DNA from: Cristatella mucedo
Lineage: Eukaryota > Bryozoa > Phylactolaemata > Cristatellidae
Reading direction: 5' to 3'
DNA: 64,000 nucleotides
NCBI GenBank assembly: GCA_009760855.2
Contig: WPIO01000057.1
Location: 2,537,001-2,601,000 of the forward strand
The translations under genes and the position numbers were made by a program. The notes under the pieces are model-generated. The model was not told the DNA's origin. It saw nothing but the letters and a program-made list of their open reading frames with translations, and did not search any database. Positions within the stretch are counted from its first letter, which is position 1; each line of letters opens with the position of its first letter. Of the stretch, positions 44,845-54,899 are shown one piece after another.

Positions 44845-45290
44845 TGGGGTCCCTGTGATTCGTCCTTTATGTGCTTATGCGTGCTGACCGTGTTGCATGC
44901 TGCCACTAACCAGAATAGCATGCTGACCCTGTGCATGTCGCCCCTAACCACGTAGTTCGGAGTGAGTCGTAATGGCACACTAGGTAAGGCGGTTGCTTTT
45001 CACGACCTTGACCCCGAGGTCATGGGTTCGATTCCTGCGGTAGGGCGATTCTTTATCGCCACCGCAAGCGGTGGTGATGGCCGTAAAGACTCTTCTGTCG
45101 CTATACAAAAAGAGGCTGCTAAAATCAGCTAGTATTTAATTTAATTTAATTTTTTAATTTTAGTTCATATTGTTTATCAAGCATTATACCACTCACCACT
45201 CGATCGTGTTTCCTTTGCAGCAAATGTAAAGCACCTAGAAAGAAATTGACTTATCTAAGGGTGCTTTATCAAGAGTATTATTATTGTAGG
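44845..45290 (+). mobile_element. LINE-A 3' end split by SINE2
   Basis: Left part 44845-44957 ('gggtccctgtgattcgtcct' to 'aaccacgtagttc'). Right part 45165-45290 ('attgtttatcaagcattata', hairpin, short TTA run). Confidence 0.88.
44955..45168 (+). mobile_element. SINE2, full length, inserted in LINE-A
   Basis: 'gtgagtcgtaatggcacact' through B-box 'catgggttcgattcc', hairpin CCACCGC-aa-GCGGTGG, 'aatcagctagtatttaat' and a T/A-rich tail. Agttc occurs at both junctions as a likely target-site duplication. It is the cleanest SINE2. Confidence 0.93.
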
Positions 45291-45789
45291 AGCCGACTAT
45301 ATTAGCAGCAAGCTGATTACGATATCCACTCCGATTTTTAAAGCTCTGCTACGATGACTTGCGAAGCCGCCCGCGAAGATGCCAATGCGAGTCTGCCGGT
45401 TCAGTGGGCTATGAGTCTGCCGGTCGGTGAGTCTAGCGGCGACAGTGAGCTGCTGTAAGCCGGAAGTTACCCGGGTGTATCGCCTGTAGAGCAGTTTATC
45501 GAGCGCTTCACTAATACGGCGCCATTGCTAGCGTTGCGTGTTGAATAATGAGCACTGTGTTTTATCGTCGGCGCGTTCCTAGCTTCCTGTCTTCGCACAT
45601 TGCACACCTTGTGCCGCTACCCGAACTAGTGAAGGTTTCGCGGTCATAACACCTTTAGCTGTCGCAATGGGCGCGGTACAGCATGGTGCCAGTACCGTCG
45701 GGCTTCGTTGATAAAACTTGCGCTCGCCATTAATGGCAAACATATCTGCCAGCGGAGAAAATTATGAACATAAAAGCCAGTCGAAAAAG
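45291..45789. other. Unassigned sequence
   Basis: Nothing recognised; GC rises toward the next CpG-rich region. Confidence 0.35.
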
Positions 45790-45904
45790 GAGCTGGTCAT
45801 TTTAGGCCGTCAACGGCGGGCGCGCAGCCGCGGCAGTGGTCGACGCCTGGAGCGACGGGCGGTTGGCGAACGCCCTCCGCGAGCGCTGCTGCGAGCGGCT
45901 TGAG

Positions 45905-46564
45905 CTAGCGGCGCGACCATTGCGACCATTGCGAGGGCTTCCGCTCGATGTGGATGCTGGCCGCGTCGTCGGCGGCGGCCGCCTCACGGAAGTCTTCGCT
46001 GCTGCTGCTGCTCTTAACTTCCGTCCCCGACGGCGGCCGTCCTGTCGTCGCTGCGGCGGCGGCCGCCGCCGAATCGCTGCAGCCGCCGCCGCCGCCAATT
46101 AGTGTCGCTTCGTTAGCACACGTCGCTGACGGTTCCGGCGTCTTGACCGCGGCGCCACTGTCCGCTAGCGACAGCGGCGGCTGCTGCGGCGAGCCGTCTT
46201 TCGCAGCCGTCGCGCTGGCATTGCTGGTCAGCGTGGCGCGGTTCGCCGGAGGCGGCGGCGGCGCGGCGCTCGAGGCTACGGCGGCGCTCGATGTCGTCTG
46301 CGTCCTTCGGGCGAATGCATTTCGTTCCGGCGCCAGCGTTTTCCACTCCACCGTCTTCGGGCCAGGCAAAGCAGTCGTCCCTGCAAGGTCACGGTGCGTG
46401 CGACGGCGAGTGGCCCGAGGCGGGCAGCGCAGACGACCGCCCCCCCCCCGCTTCGAGCGCTCAATCGCGAGTGGCTGCGGCGGCCAAAAGCGGCGGAAGC
46501 GCTCCAAAGGAAGATCGCTCGTAGAAGACGTCTCCGAGAAGCTCGTGCTGCGTCTCAAGTGCAT
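45905..46564 (-). CDS. Putative Ser/Ala-rich protein, 5' exon candidate
   Basis: From ATG at 46564 the minus strand is open for 219 codons to a stop at 45905-45907. The start reads MHLRRSTSFSETSSTSDLPL, a basophilic-kinase-type RRSTSFS site. Then come FRRFWPPQPLAIE, the more ordered GPKTVEWKTLAPERNAFARR, long Ala/Pro-rich stretches, and a Ser-acidic cluster (SSSSSEDFREAAAADDAAS) before the end. Other frames are also partly open because the DNA is GC-rich, so the frame is not certain. The frame could be cut by an unrecognised donor near its end. I recognise no family; disorder and phosphorylation are inferred from composition only. Confidence 0.4.
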   Translation of the reverse strand: MHLRRSTSFSETSSTSDLPLERFRRFWPPQPLAIERSKRGGGGRLRCPPRATRRRTHRDLAGTTALPGPKTVEWKTLAPERNAFARRTQTTSSAAVASSAAPPPPPANRATLTSNASATAAKDGSPQQPPLSLADSGAAVKTPEPSATCANEATLIGGGGGCSDSAAAAAAATTGRPPSGTEVKSSSSSEDFREAAAADDAASIHIERKPSQWSQWSRR

Positions 46565-46851
46565 AGGTCCACGCCCATAGTGCACTCCGACGTACGAACG
46601 TCGCCATAAAGTAGCCGCTCGGCGCCTCTCTACTGCGGGACTGCATCGTTTGACCACCTAAGGCTAAGCAGAGCTCTCCCGGGCTGCAGCCGCTGCTTCC
46701 GCTCTTTCACTCTTCTTCTTACGCAGTCAGATCACGTGGGTCGCCTGCTCGGCACCCCGTTGCGGGCCAGCCAATTGCTCCGCCCGTCGTGTGAACTTGG
46801 GCGATTGGGCTCCCGATTTTCAGCCAGCCCACCCCGTCACGTAACACTACT

Positions 46852-47008
46852 GTATAATTCATTACCTAATTCTTCTTAGAGGACCCTAAGAGAACTTAAT
46901 CTTCATTGAGGTGCTTCACATATGCCTCGGGGGTTGAGCCAACGACTTCGGCCATACATTGGTCGGGGCGAGCACCTTAAACCACTGGGCCGAAACCAGC
47001 GCGGCAAT
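46852..47008 (-). mobile_element. SINE1 copy
   Basis: 'gtataattcattacctaatt' tail, 'ggaccctaagagaactta', 'cttcacatatgcctcggggg', 'aaaccactgggccgaaacc'. Standard order on the minus strand. Confidence 0.85.
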
Positions 47009-47300
47009 TAGCCTCCCCTCCTCTTCGACTCGCAGGAGAGGTGACACGACCGTCGTCTCCCAAGCCGCTCGCGACGCACACTCGCGAGCCGCGCGATTCG
47101 TATCCGCTCAAAGCCAAGAACGTAAGCTAGCCGCCGCCGCCGTTTGTTGGTCTATTATGAAATAGGCTGCTCGCACACTGCCAGCGTCTCTGCGCACTCA
47201 GCGCTCGGACGTGAGACTTTTTCCAGCAAGCTTGTAGTTCACCACAGCAGGCGGGCGTTCTTCAACACGCGAAGTCCGCGACTCACGACGCCCACGGTAT

Positions 47301-48337
47301 ATCAGTCTGCTGAAGAATAACTTGCATGCTGAGATTTAGCTATTAAGGCGCCATAAATATGTCTTCTCCTTATTATTATTATTACTAACAGAACCTATTA
47401 TCTTCAATTGCTATTATGTATGCAATATCTGCACAACTATTTGAAGTGGTTCGTCTCTGCGTGAAAGACCGAAGAACAACGCGCTGAGGTTCGACCGCGA
47501 GGCACTGCTCCATGCGCAGAAATGGTTTGGTTCATAGCAGCGAATGTGCACAGCTTTAAGGTAGACATATCTTGAAGTACTCCATTTTTAGTTCTTCATA
47601 GTTAGTAAGTAGGATGGTTATTATTCACTCATCATTTCGAGGCGGTGGAGGAGTACCAGGTAAGCTGCTTGTCAACGGCTGCGAATACCTAGATTTTTTC
47701 GCAGTCATGTCATGGACTTCAAATAAATCGCTTGATATTAACTTCAACAACAACGTGGCCAAGGAGAGTGGGGGAGTGCAGTGTCCATCCTAGAACCGAC
47801 GCGGAGGAGGCGCTCCCACAGCCGACGCGCCAAGCACTTCAGGCCTCCGCAGGACCAGCCGTCAACTGCCGCGGCCCCCAAATCTAAGTGTGGTTACTTG
47901 TATTATCCTTACCGAACGCTCATGGCATCCTTGGCACTGAGTGTGTAAGCGAATCTTTTAATCAGACCGTTCTCGCGAATATTCTAAATTACAGCTGAAT
48001 AACCAGCAGCATAGTGCATTTGCTATGACCCTATCTTTTCAGGCGTCTTAATTGTCCGCTATGGCTTTGATTAGGTGGTAAAATAAGAAAGCTTTAGCCA
48101 GTTTTTCTCTCAGCTTCAAGATTTTTTAACTCTCTCGGACATGACCAGCGTAATTTCCAGTACTAACGCTAATTAAAAACTAGCAGAAGAGCTGTTTCCT
48201 TTACCTCTACTTCGGCACTTGGTTTAGAAAGCGCAAGTAAAGCAGCAAAGCCCGCGACCACAGCTGTTACAGCGAGCACAGCTGTTACAGCTTTAGCAGC
48301 TGCATGCAGTGTTTCAATTTGTAGCGCGTCGCGTCTT
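47301..48337. other. Unassigned sequence
   Basis: Nothing recognised beyond a short TTA run near 47370. Confidence 0.35.
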
Positions 48338-49488
48338 ATGGAATGTAATGCATCTCCGTCGGCTGTAACTCCACAAAGCCTAAAAGACTATTATGATTAT
48401 ATTAAAGATTATAAAAGGGTATTACGCAGGAGAGTTTTGTATAGCACACACACAGCCTAAGCGGCTTTTGGTGTGCATTCAGTTGCCAACCGACTTTATC
48501 TCACACAACAAAGAGAAAGTGGGAAGCATAGTAGAGTCACGAGATCAATTGAGGTAGTGAGTAGCATGGAAGTAACAGCTCGGTACGGCTGGAAAGGATG
48601 TGTCATAGTCAGCAGCAGGAGAGTAGTTTCCGTTGCGTAAGAGTCGTTGAAGTGAGTTCCACAGCCCAGGACATGCAGAGCTAAAGCTTCTGTCGACCAA
48701 TGGTCTTTAAGCGGAGGAATAGGACAGCTAATTTTTAATCCATGCTGGACCTGAGGGCATGAGGAGGCTGAAACTGGTACAGCTAGGTATGGAGGAGCCA
48801 AGCCGTGGCAGGCCTTGTGGGTAAGCGTTAGAACTTTGCTCTGTATCCGTTGATCAACCGGCAACCATCCTCGCTGTTTTAGGGAAGGAGACACATTGTC
48901 AAACCTCTGTGACTTGCAAACTAGCATTGCAGCCATATTCATAGTCAGCTGCAGTGGCCTAGTTTCTTTCTTTGGTAGCCCAGCCAAAAGGAATTTACAA
49001 TAATCAAGCCGAGACAGAACTAAGGAGCTAGTTAAATTGTTTGCAAGCAACCACGAAAAACAGCGCATAATCTTAGATAAGGATTGGAGGTGACTGCTAG
49101 CTGTAGAAGCAGTCTTCTGAATTAAGCTTAACAATTTTAGGCAGCTGTCAAAAACTACACCAATATTTTTAGTACGTGGTTATGATCATACAACAGCATC
49201 ACCTATCAGAAGAGAAAAGCCTTCTGATCCAGCCTCACGATTAGTGTCCTATGAGCAGCAGTTCGGTTGTATCGTCATTTAGTTTCAAGAAATTTTCCGA
49301 CATGCAGGATCAAATGTCGGCAAGGAAAGCATTTAGTTTATCAGTTGCTGCAGCAGATTTCGACGGTTTGAATGACAAATACAGCTTAGTATCGTCAGCA
49401 TAAAAGTGCTATCCTATTCCGTGGGCCTTTATAATTTTCCCCAGAGGTTGAATACACACGGAGAACGGACCAAGGGCGGACCCTTAAG
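48338..49488 (-). mobile_element. LINE-B, abutting the arrestin stop codon
   Basis: From the inverted tail (ggaatgtaatgcatctccgt) to the QGSVLGP region, including RLDYCKFLLAGLPKKETRPL and GWLPVDQRIQSKVLTLTHKA. The frame is broken near 48760. It ends 3 bp from the arrestin TGA and runs in the same direction, so any longer arrestin 3' untranslated region would be LINE-derived. Confidence 0.9.
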
Positions 49489-49491
49489 CGT

Positions 49492-50004
49492 TCAGCCCTT
49501 CGCGAGATGCGGCGCTACGAACGCACCGTGGAGACCGTGCTGATCGTCGCTCGCTTGCGAATGCAGCGGCTTATCTTTCGACTTCACCCCGGCAGCTTCC
49601 GGAAGTAGCTTGGCAGGGTCGACATGGGTCGCTTTGTCCTCCTTCGGCCTGGCGAGTATCGTCAGCGGCGTGCACACGCGCAGCCCTTTCCCGCCGCACA
49701 GACTCATCAAGACCTTGACCTCGAGAAAGTAGCTCATGTTGAACAGTTTCGAGTAGTCCAGCGGCATCGTCGCATCGTCCGCGGTGAGCCGCAGTGGTCC
49801 GGCGGCTGCCTCCGAAGCAGGGGACGGCGGCGCAGATCTCGCCCGCCGCTCGTCGTCAGCCTCGATCTCGGCCCATGTCGTGCTCGTCGTGCTCGGCATC
49901 AGCTGGTCGGGCAGCAGGAGCGTGGTGCGCTCATGCGCTTCGCCGAATCCGCAGTCCAGCACCAGAAGCTTCTCCAGCACCACAGCGGTGACGGCCAGCC
50001 GCAC
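49492..50004 (-). CDS. Arrestin-domain protein, last exon
   Basis: The acceptor is gggccgtcag, phase 0, and the stop is TGA at 49494-49492. The exon encodes VRLAVTAVVLEKLLVLDCGF, a loop with LLLPDQLMPSTTSTTWAEIE, an acidic and Ala/Pro-rich insert (DDERRARSAPPSPASEAAAG), and the C-terminal strand pair MPLDYSKLFNMSYFLEVKVL plus LRVCTPLTILARP. This is the second half of the arrestin C-terminal domain; alpha-arrestins end it with a similar '..SYxLxVxV....L.xxxPLxI' pattern. The tail after ILARP lacks a PPxY motif, which many alpha-arrestins use to bind NEDD4-type ligases. Family role: adaptor in trafficking of membrane proteins, by inference. A LINE-B copy begins at once after the stop. Confidence 0.85.
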   Translation of the reverse strand: MRLAVTAVVLEKLLVLDCGFGEAHERTTLLLPDQLMPSTTSTTWAEIEADDERRARSAPPSPASEAAAGPLRLTADDATMPLDYSKLFNMSYFLEVKVLMSLCGGKGLRVCTPLTILARPKEDKATHVDPAKLLPEAAGVKSKDKPLHSQASDDQHGLHGAFVAPHLAKG

Positions 50005-50139
50005 CTGACGGCCCGGACGGCGCGCAGCAGTTGGCGCCAGAGAGCTCTCTCTCTCGCTCGCTCGACCGCCCGACCTCGGGGCAGCGAAGCGCCGAGCGGT
50101 GCCTCGAGCAGGCGTGCGGGTCCGCTGTCTGGGGCTCAC

Positions 50140-50334
50140 CATGTCCGGCCTCACGGCACTTCTGAAGGTCGCCTCCTGGCTGAGCTGCACGCAGACGCCT
50201 CTCACGCGAGCTCGCGTCTGGTTGCCGACCGTGACGCCGATTTCCACGCTGTCCGCGCCGCGGTAGCACGAGCTGCCGACGCGAACGCCCACGGACAGCG
50301 TGCCTCCGCCGAGACAGCACGACGCCTCCTTCCT
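50140..50334 (-). CDS. Arrestin-domain protein, start of C-terminal domain
   Basis: The acceptor is ctccttcggcag (phase 0) and the donor gacatg/gtgagc (phase 0), 195 bp. It encodes RKEASCCLGGGTLSVGVRVG, SSCYRGADSVEIGVTVGNQT and RARVRGVCVQLSQEATFRSA. The CC...G.LS....L....Y..G...E....V.N.T...V..V.V.L pattern is characteristic of the start of the arrestin C-terminal domain. The 135-bp intron to the next exon has no stop in this frame, so its retention would add 45 residues rich in Arg, Ser and Ala without breaking the protein. Confidence 0.87.
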
Positions 50335-50493
50335 CTGCCGAAGGAGCCGCGAGCGAGTAGCCGCGGCGGCGGCAGAGGCGGCAGCAGAGGCGGCGAGCTA
50401 CGGCACGGCGGTCCGCCTCGAGTTCTCTCGAACGCTCGAGAGTGAGAGAGGGGGAAAGGTGCTTGGCAGATGGCGAGGCACCCAGTCAAGTAC

Positions 50494-50678
50494 CTTGTCG
50501 AGAGCGAGAGGACCTGCAGGGATTCCGTTACCGCTCGTCGAGTCTCGAATGACGTAGAAGATCTCCTTGACGCACACCGTCGGCACGGTGCCGCTTGCTA
50601 AGTGGAGCACGGCCTCGGCTGAGTAGATTATGGACGCGCCCTCGTAGACAGTGACGAACTGCTCGTAGTACATCGTGC
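50494..50678 (-). CDS. Arrestin-domain protein, end of N-terminal domain
   Basis: The acceptor is gaggttggcag. Its first bases GC complete the Ser codon (A/GC) opened at 54066. The donor is gacaag/gtactt, phase 0. The 185-bp exon encodes TMYYEQFVTVYEGASIIYSA, EAVLHLASGTVPTV and CVKEIFYVIRDSTSGNGIPA. It aligns with the 'S.YEG..G.VxY.V.A.x......KEFxVIxP' part of alpha-arrestins, joining the N-domain to the hinge. The polypyrimidine tract before the acceptor is weak, so this boundary rests mainly on phase and protein fit. Confidence 0.8.
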
Positions 50679-50699
50679 CTGCCAACCTCGCTTCGTTTC

Positions 50700-51394
50700 A
50701 CTAAGCGTGCGCCTGAGACGCTCGGCCGCGTCGCCGCTCGGGCGAGGCAAATGAGTGAGACTTTATTATCGCCGCGAATGAGCGAACTGTGCTCGAGACC
50801 CGAGCATGAATAGCAGAAGCATTTGAACTCTTCTTTGCTGCTCAGGAAAAAAGGCGGATCGTCGAGAATCACACGAGACATAGTTCTAGGATTATTTTTC
50901 ATTCGGTCGACGTTTGTGTCGCGTGGAGCGTAACCAATAAGCACCCTTTAGCTCTGACGATTATGTCAGCTAACCTTATGTAATGTAATGTCCTTAGCGT
51001 TCGGACTCCACGTTTATGACTCATCGCCAAAAGTGTCGGCGGCTATATGCATGAGTACTAGCTTCAAGGTTTGTACACCTATGCTGGTCTCAGCGAAATG
51101 GATGTCTGGATAGTGCATTCGGTAGAACAGCGGCAAGGATAGCCAGTGCTCGCGGGATCGGTGTCACTCTGAAAGTCTGCTGTCGTTCAAGTGCAAGTGC
51201 TAGCAATACATGAAACAATGGAGTTTGGAGACACTGATGTATTGACGATAGGAATATATCGTCACACATATCTAGCTGTGCGACATCTGTACACAAAATG
51301 AAAGCCTGGCTAGTGCTTTGAGATTACCCAGGTAGGGCGAGAAGGTATGAATTGCAAAACGAAGGGAACCAAGCGCAGATTTTGGAAGTACCCT
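50700..51394. other. Arrestin intron, nothing certain
   Basis: An atgtaatgtaatg run at about 50978 may be a decayed LINE-B tail; otherwise unrecognised. Confidence 0.4.
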
Positions 51395-51610
51395 GTCTGA
51401 TAGAAGCTAATCAGCTTACTTCAAGCCCGCTGAAATCAATTTTCTGGAGTCTCCTACTGAGATAGCACATAAGAAATTGTAGTGCAGCGCTAGTGACCCC
51501 TAGGTGAGAGAAAAGGTGATCAAAAAGTGTTGGGAGATAATTAGTATTGAAGGCTGCTGAAAGATCCCACCAAATGCAGACAGGATATACCTTCGTCATC
51601 ATAACTGAGA
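51395..51610 (-). mobile_element. LINE reverse-transcriptase fragment (motif A region)
   Basis: The minus strand reads WWDLSAAFNTNYLPTLFDHL, then HLGVTSAALQFLMCYLSRRL, an L2-type motif-A block. Diverged, with no flanking LINE sequence. Inside the arrestin intron. Confidence 0.75.
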
Positions 51611-52307
51611 AGGTCTGTGTACACTCACCGCAGTTACATAAGGCTATTTGTCACGGACATAGAATGCTGCCGTACGTGGCTGTCGTCATAATACTTGTGC
51701 GCACCTGCGTGGCTCCTACTGACTCTTTGGCTGTACTTCGGGACCCTAGTAGTCGTCACGAGTCTGATGGACCAGAGTTATGTTCACTGTGTTTGTTGGA
51801 TGTATAGTTCCAGACCGGCAAAAACACGCGCTCATAACACTGTAGTGCATATTTAAAGAAATAGCCAGATCGATATTTATGTCTTGATGTTCGATTGCAC
51901 AGATTTAGTCTGATTGCATCCGACTGCAAATATTTAATTTGCGGAAACTAAAATCTTCTCCGGGATCTATCGTGCCCTGATGATCTGTATTTCTTGAGGC
52001 ACTGTACAAGAGTTTGGCTGGGACAGACATGAGAATGCCAATCCTCCGCTGAGTTGAGATCCCTTATAGAACAACATACTAGATCAAACTTAGCTCGTAA
52101 TATCACTAAACCTTCCAAACGTCGCTTTCTTAGTAACTCTTAATATAGCCTTTTTTAGGTTGATGTTGAGTGGACGCTGCTGCATTTTATCGGCTTGCTA
52201 TAGAAATCCGTATTAATCAAAGTCCTGAAGTTCACGCTTAAGGGTAAGGACTGCATAACTTTTTTTGTAGTTCGCTACTCTTGTACCAGTCAGAATATAT
52301 AAGATGT
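51611..52307. other. Arrestin intron, nothing recognised
   Basis: No gene or repeat family seen. Confidence 0.4.
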
Positions 52308-52462
52308 AATTAATCTGTATAGCTTCCTAAGAGGACTCAATCTCTATTCAGGCGGTTCGCATATGCTACGGGGCTCGATCCCACAACTTCGATCTTCAAA
52401 TAGGTTCACCTTGACCTTGGTTGATGCGAACACCTTAACTATTGGACTAAACCAGTATACTC
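52308..52462 (-). mobile_element. SINE1 old copy
   Basis: 'gtatagcttcctaagaggac', 'gctacggggctcgatccc', 'ttggactaaaccagtatac'. Extra bases in the tRNA-like head. Confidence 0.7.
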
Positions 52463-53447
52463 TTGTAATAGCGATTCACTTCTCTACGATTCATTAGCGG
52501 CAGCTTGTTAGACATGCTTTCCCCCAACGCATAAAAAGTTCATATAAAAGGGTAAATAGGGTCCATTCATTATTTTCGGCAGCTTACGGTATCCTTTCCG
52601 TTGATTAAATAATGCAATAATGTGCATTGACCGCAGGTTTGTCTGCTACTTTCAGTAACCGGATGCATTCATCTTACTTTTATTCAGGTTTCTCACCACT
52701 AAAGGCCGAAAAAAAAATTGATTGAATCTGACGACAAATTTTGCGGAAATTTTGACCCTCATTCATTTGATAATTCTAGACCGGCGAGTCTGTAGAAGCA
52801 GTCGGTATTAAGCATGAGCCAATGAGCCCCTAGCCCGACATTTCATTTCAACTCACAGTCCGAGAAAGCCCTAGAGAACGTTTGTGCTGTCGTGTGTCAG
52901 CTACTAACGTCGTAGGAGGCTTGCAGAACTTTCGAGTTTCGTCAAATTGGGTCACGTCTTTCAAGCGCCCTAATTGACTTATCGTATTATTTTAAATGTC
53001 AGCTTTTCCTTTATAAGCTGCAAAAGGTTCACACGCATGCTCCGAAATAAGCCAAGTAAAGCTAACTTTTAGCGAGGAAAAATACTTAATACCAGTACCA
53101 TAACACTTCCTTTCCGGTGAATTTCTTGATGCAAGGTTTTTAAGCAGAATTTTCTGACCGGTGTGGTGGTCGCTGATTGCAGCATATCAACTCAAGCAAT
53201 TGGTTGGCAACACTCTTAGTAACGCTGCATTCGACATAAGTGCTACCAGGATTGCTATGCAGAATTCTGAAGCTGTCGCTCACAAGCTATCAAATATTGT
53301 AATGGTTCATATAGTCTAAGCATTTTCAGCTCCTAAAAAGGTAAACTATTTGCTACTACTGGCTGTCATAGATTAACGGTTTCCAGCCAGATTTGGCACC
53401 AGGTGTTACAGGAAGAAAGCATTCGCGCCAGATGTTTCGTTAACGGT
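52463..53447. other. Arrestin intron, nothing recognised
   Basis: AT-rich, no element seen. Confidence 0.4.
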
Positions 53448-53612
53448 TGGATATGCGGTAGCGGTAAGGTGCTCGCTCTTTACGGTCCAGGTTGCGGTTT
53501 CGAGTTCTGCAGCTGGTAATTCTTTATCTCCACTGCGAGCTGCGGTGATAGCAATTAAAGGTCTTCTGCTGCTATGCAAATGAGGCTGTTGAATCAGCTA
53601 ACTTTTTTATAC
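53448..53612 (+). mobile_element. SINE2 diverged copy
   Basis: 'gcggtaaggtgctcgctctt', 'gtttcgagttctgcag' (B-box), 'gcggtgatagcaattaaagg', 'gctgttgaatcagctaac'. Confidence 0.75.
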
Positions 53613-53705
53613 AGGTTTTTGGAATTAGCTGTTTAGCACTATCGATCTCTAAAGCAGGCAACCTAAATAAGGGTGCTATTACAAAAAGAAAGGTTAGCTG
53701 ATTGG

Positions 53706-53853
53706 TTAATAATAATAATAATAATAGTACACTTGATAAAGCGCCCTCAGAGAACTCAATCTCTTTCTAGGCGCTTTACATTTGCTGCAAAGGAAACACG
53801 ATCGAATGGTGAGTGGTATCATTCTTGATAAACAACGTGAATAACAGGGTAGC
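53706..53853 (-). mobile_element. LINE-A 3' end
   Basis: (AAT)n, hairpin 'gcgccctcagagaactcaat', ends 'gataaacaacgtgaataaca'. Confidence 0.9.
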
Positions 53854-53855
53854 CT

Positions 53856-53998
53856 TATTTATATATAGAGCAGAAGTGCCTTAGTGGCTGTCGTTCCGCT
53901 TGCTGTGGGCAATGAAAAAAATCGTCTCCTCCTGCAGAATTCGAACCCTCGGCATCGGTCAATAAGGCGGAGCACCTTACCTCTGGGCTAAAATCCCA
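53856..53998 (-). mobile_element. SINE2 diverged copy
   Basis: 'cagaagtgccttagtggctg', 'ctgcagaattcgaaccct' (B-box), 'agcaccttacctctggg'. Lies about 70 bp from the arrestin exon end. Confidence 0.65.
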
Positions 53999-54065
53999 TG
54001 CTAAATGAAAATAAGCCAATCAAAAGCGACGGATATAGTTTCGCGACGCGGCCTGCTGTACTTAC

Positions 54066-54332
54066 TCGGCAGGTCGCTCGGCAAGCGGAATCTGAAATCG
54101 TACGCGTAAGTGCCGACGTCGAAGCAGTGGTATTGCTTTCCGAACGGCTCCCACAGCGGCAGCTCGTGAGAGAGAAACGTGCACTGCTCCGTCTCAGTGT
54201 AGCTCTCCATCTCCAGGCCACGCATCTTCCTCGCGTACGCCACGATGTACTTGCCCTCGACGCGAAGCGTCACCTTGGTGAGCCGAAGCGGCGCCGACAG
54301 GGTCAAGTTCGTCGTGCCCTTGACCTCGTCAC
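54066..54332 (-). CDS. Arrestin-domain protein, core of N-terminal domain
   Basis: The acceptor is cgtcgctgcag at 54333. GT completes a Gly codon opened at 56299. The donor is ctgccga/gtaagt (strong), leaving one A. The exon encodes DEVKGTTNLTLSAPLRLTKV, TLRVEGKYIVAYARK, LSHELPLWEPFGKQYHCFDV and GTYAYDFRFRLPSDLP. The order G..V.G...L.L..PL.L..V.LR..GK..V...., then G.Y.Y.F.F.LP.DLP, is the clear signature of an alpha-arrestin N-domain. This is the strongest homology in the window. The upstream part of the frame (to 54579) is GC-rich and is treated as intron because the acceptor sits at the family's expected boundary. Confidence 0.93.
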
Positions 54333-54600
54333 CTGCAGCGACGGGCGCGCGGCGCCGCGTCCGTCGGCGCCGCTGCTCGAGCCGCGAGCGAGCGACGCCG
54401 TGAAGCGTCCGCAGACGAGCGAGCTTCGGTGGTGCGCGCGAGCCTAACTGACCACCAGAGAGCAGGTGCAAACGTCGCGCGCGCGCGTGCACGCACGCAA
54501 ACGCGCACGTGCGTTTGGTAGTCGTAGCTGGAACATCGTGTGACCTCCGCCTTGACCTACGGCAGGCCGGTCGCGCCACGCGCAGCTAATACGACGTCGT
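54333..54600. promoter_or_regulatory. CpG-rich intronic patch
   Basis: GC- and CpG-dense sequence directly upstream of the arrestin N-domain exon (gcgcgcgcgtgcacgcacg type). It could be an internal promoter; equally just the exon's GC-rich surroundings. Confidence 0.3.
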
Positions 54601-54734
54601 TTAAACATTGAGCCAGGTCAGTTTCTGCTACGGTCAGAGTTTTAATGGCAGGCTGTTTAACATGGCCGCCAGCGTCTGTTTATGTTTAAATTAAATCATA
54701 CGCTTTGAGATCTCTTCTGCTTAAAGTTTGTTTA

Positions 54735-54895
54735 CAAAACCTAAACACTAAGCCCGAGACCCAAAAAACTAGACCCTAAATTCAAAAACCCAGTTAAGAT
54801 AAAAATTCAAAATCTGACCCCTAAATCCAAAACAGTAAACCCAAATACATACAGGCCCTAAATGCTATACCGAAAGTCCTAAACCCTAAGCTAGA
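54735..54895. repeat. Degenerate CCTAAA-type tract
   Basis: Repeated near-matches to cctaaac and ccctaaa (for example 'cctaaacactaagccc', 'gaccctaaattc', 'gacccctaaatcc', 'tcctaaaccctaagc') over about 160 bp. Telomere-like but too diverged to be a true array. Confidence 0.55.
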
Positions 54896-54899
54896 AGGA

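Larger units (their letters stand above)
45790..47300. promoter_or_regulatory. CpG-rich region
   Basis: Dense CpG on both strands, strongest at 45900-46500, broken by a SINE1 at 46852-47008. Likely the 5' region of a gene; the Ser/Ala-rich minus frame inside it favours minus-strand transcription. Confidence 0.5.

Noticed and set aside
44955..45030. tRNA gene
   Set aside because: The A- and B-box-like head is part of a SINE2 with body and tail; no acceptor stem pairing was seen.
50398..50493. Extension of the arrestin exon past 50494
   Set aside because: It runs into a stop at 50398; the donor at 50493 joins in phase to 50334 and restores the family pattern.
54335..54579. N-terminal extension of the arrestin exon in the same open frame
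   Set aside because: Arg-rich, low complexity, no family match, and a good acceptor with the correct phase lies at 54333.
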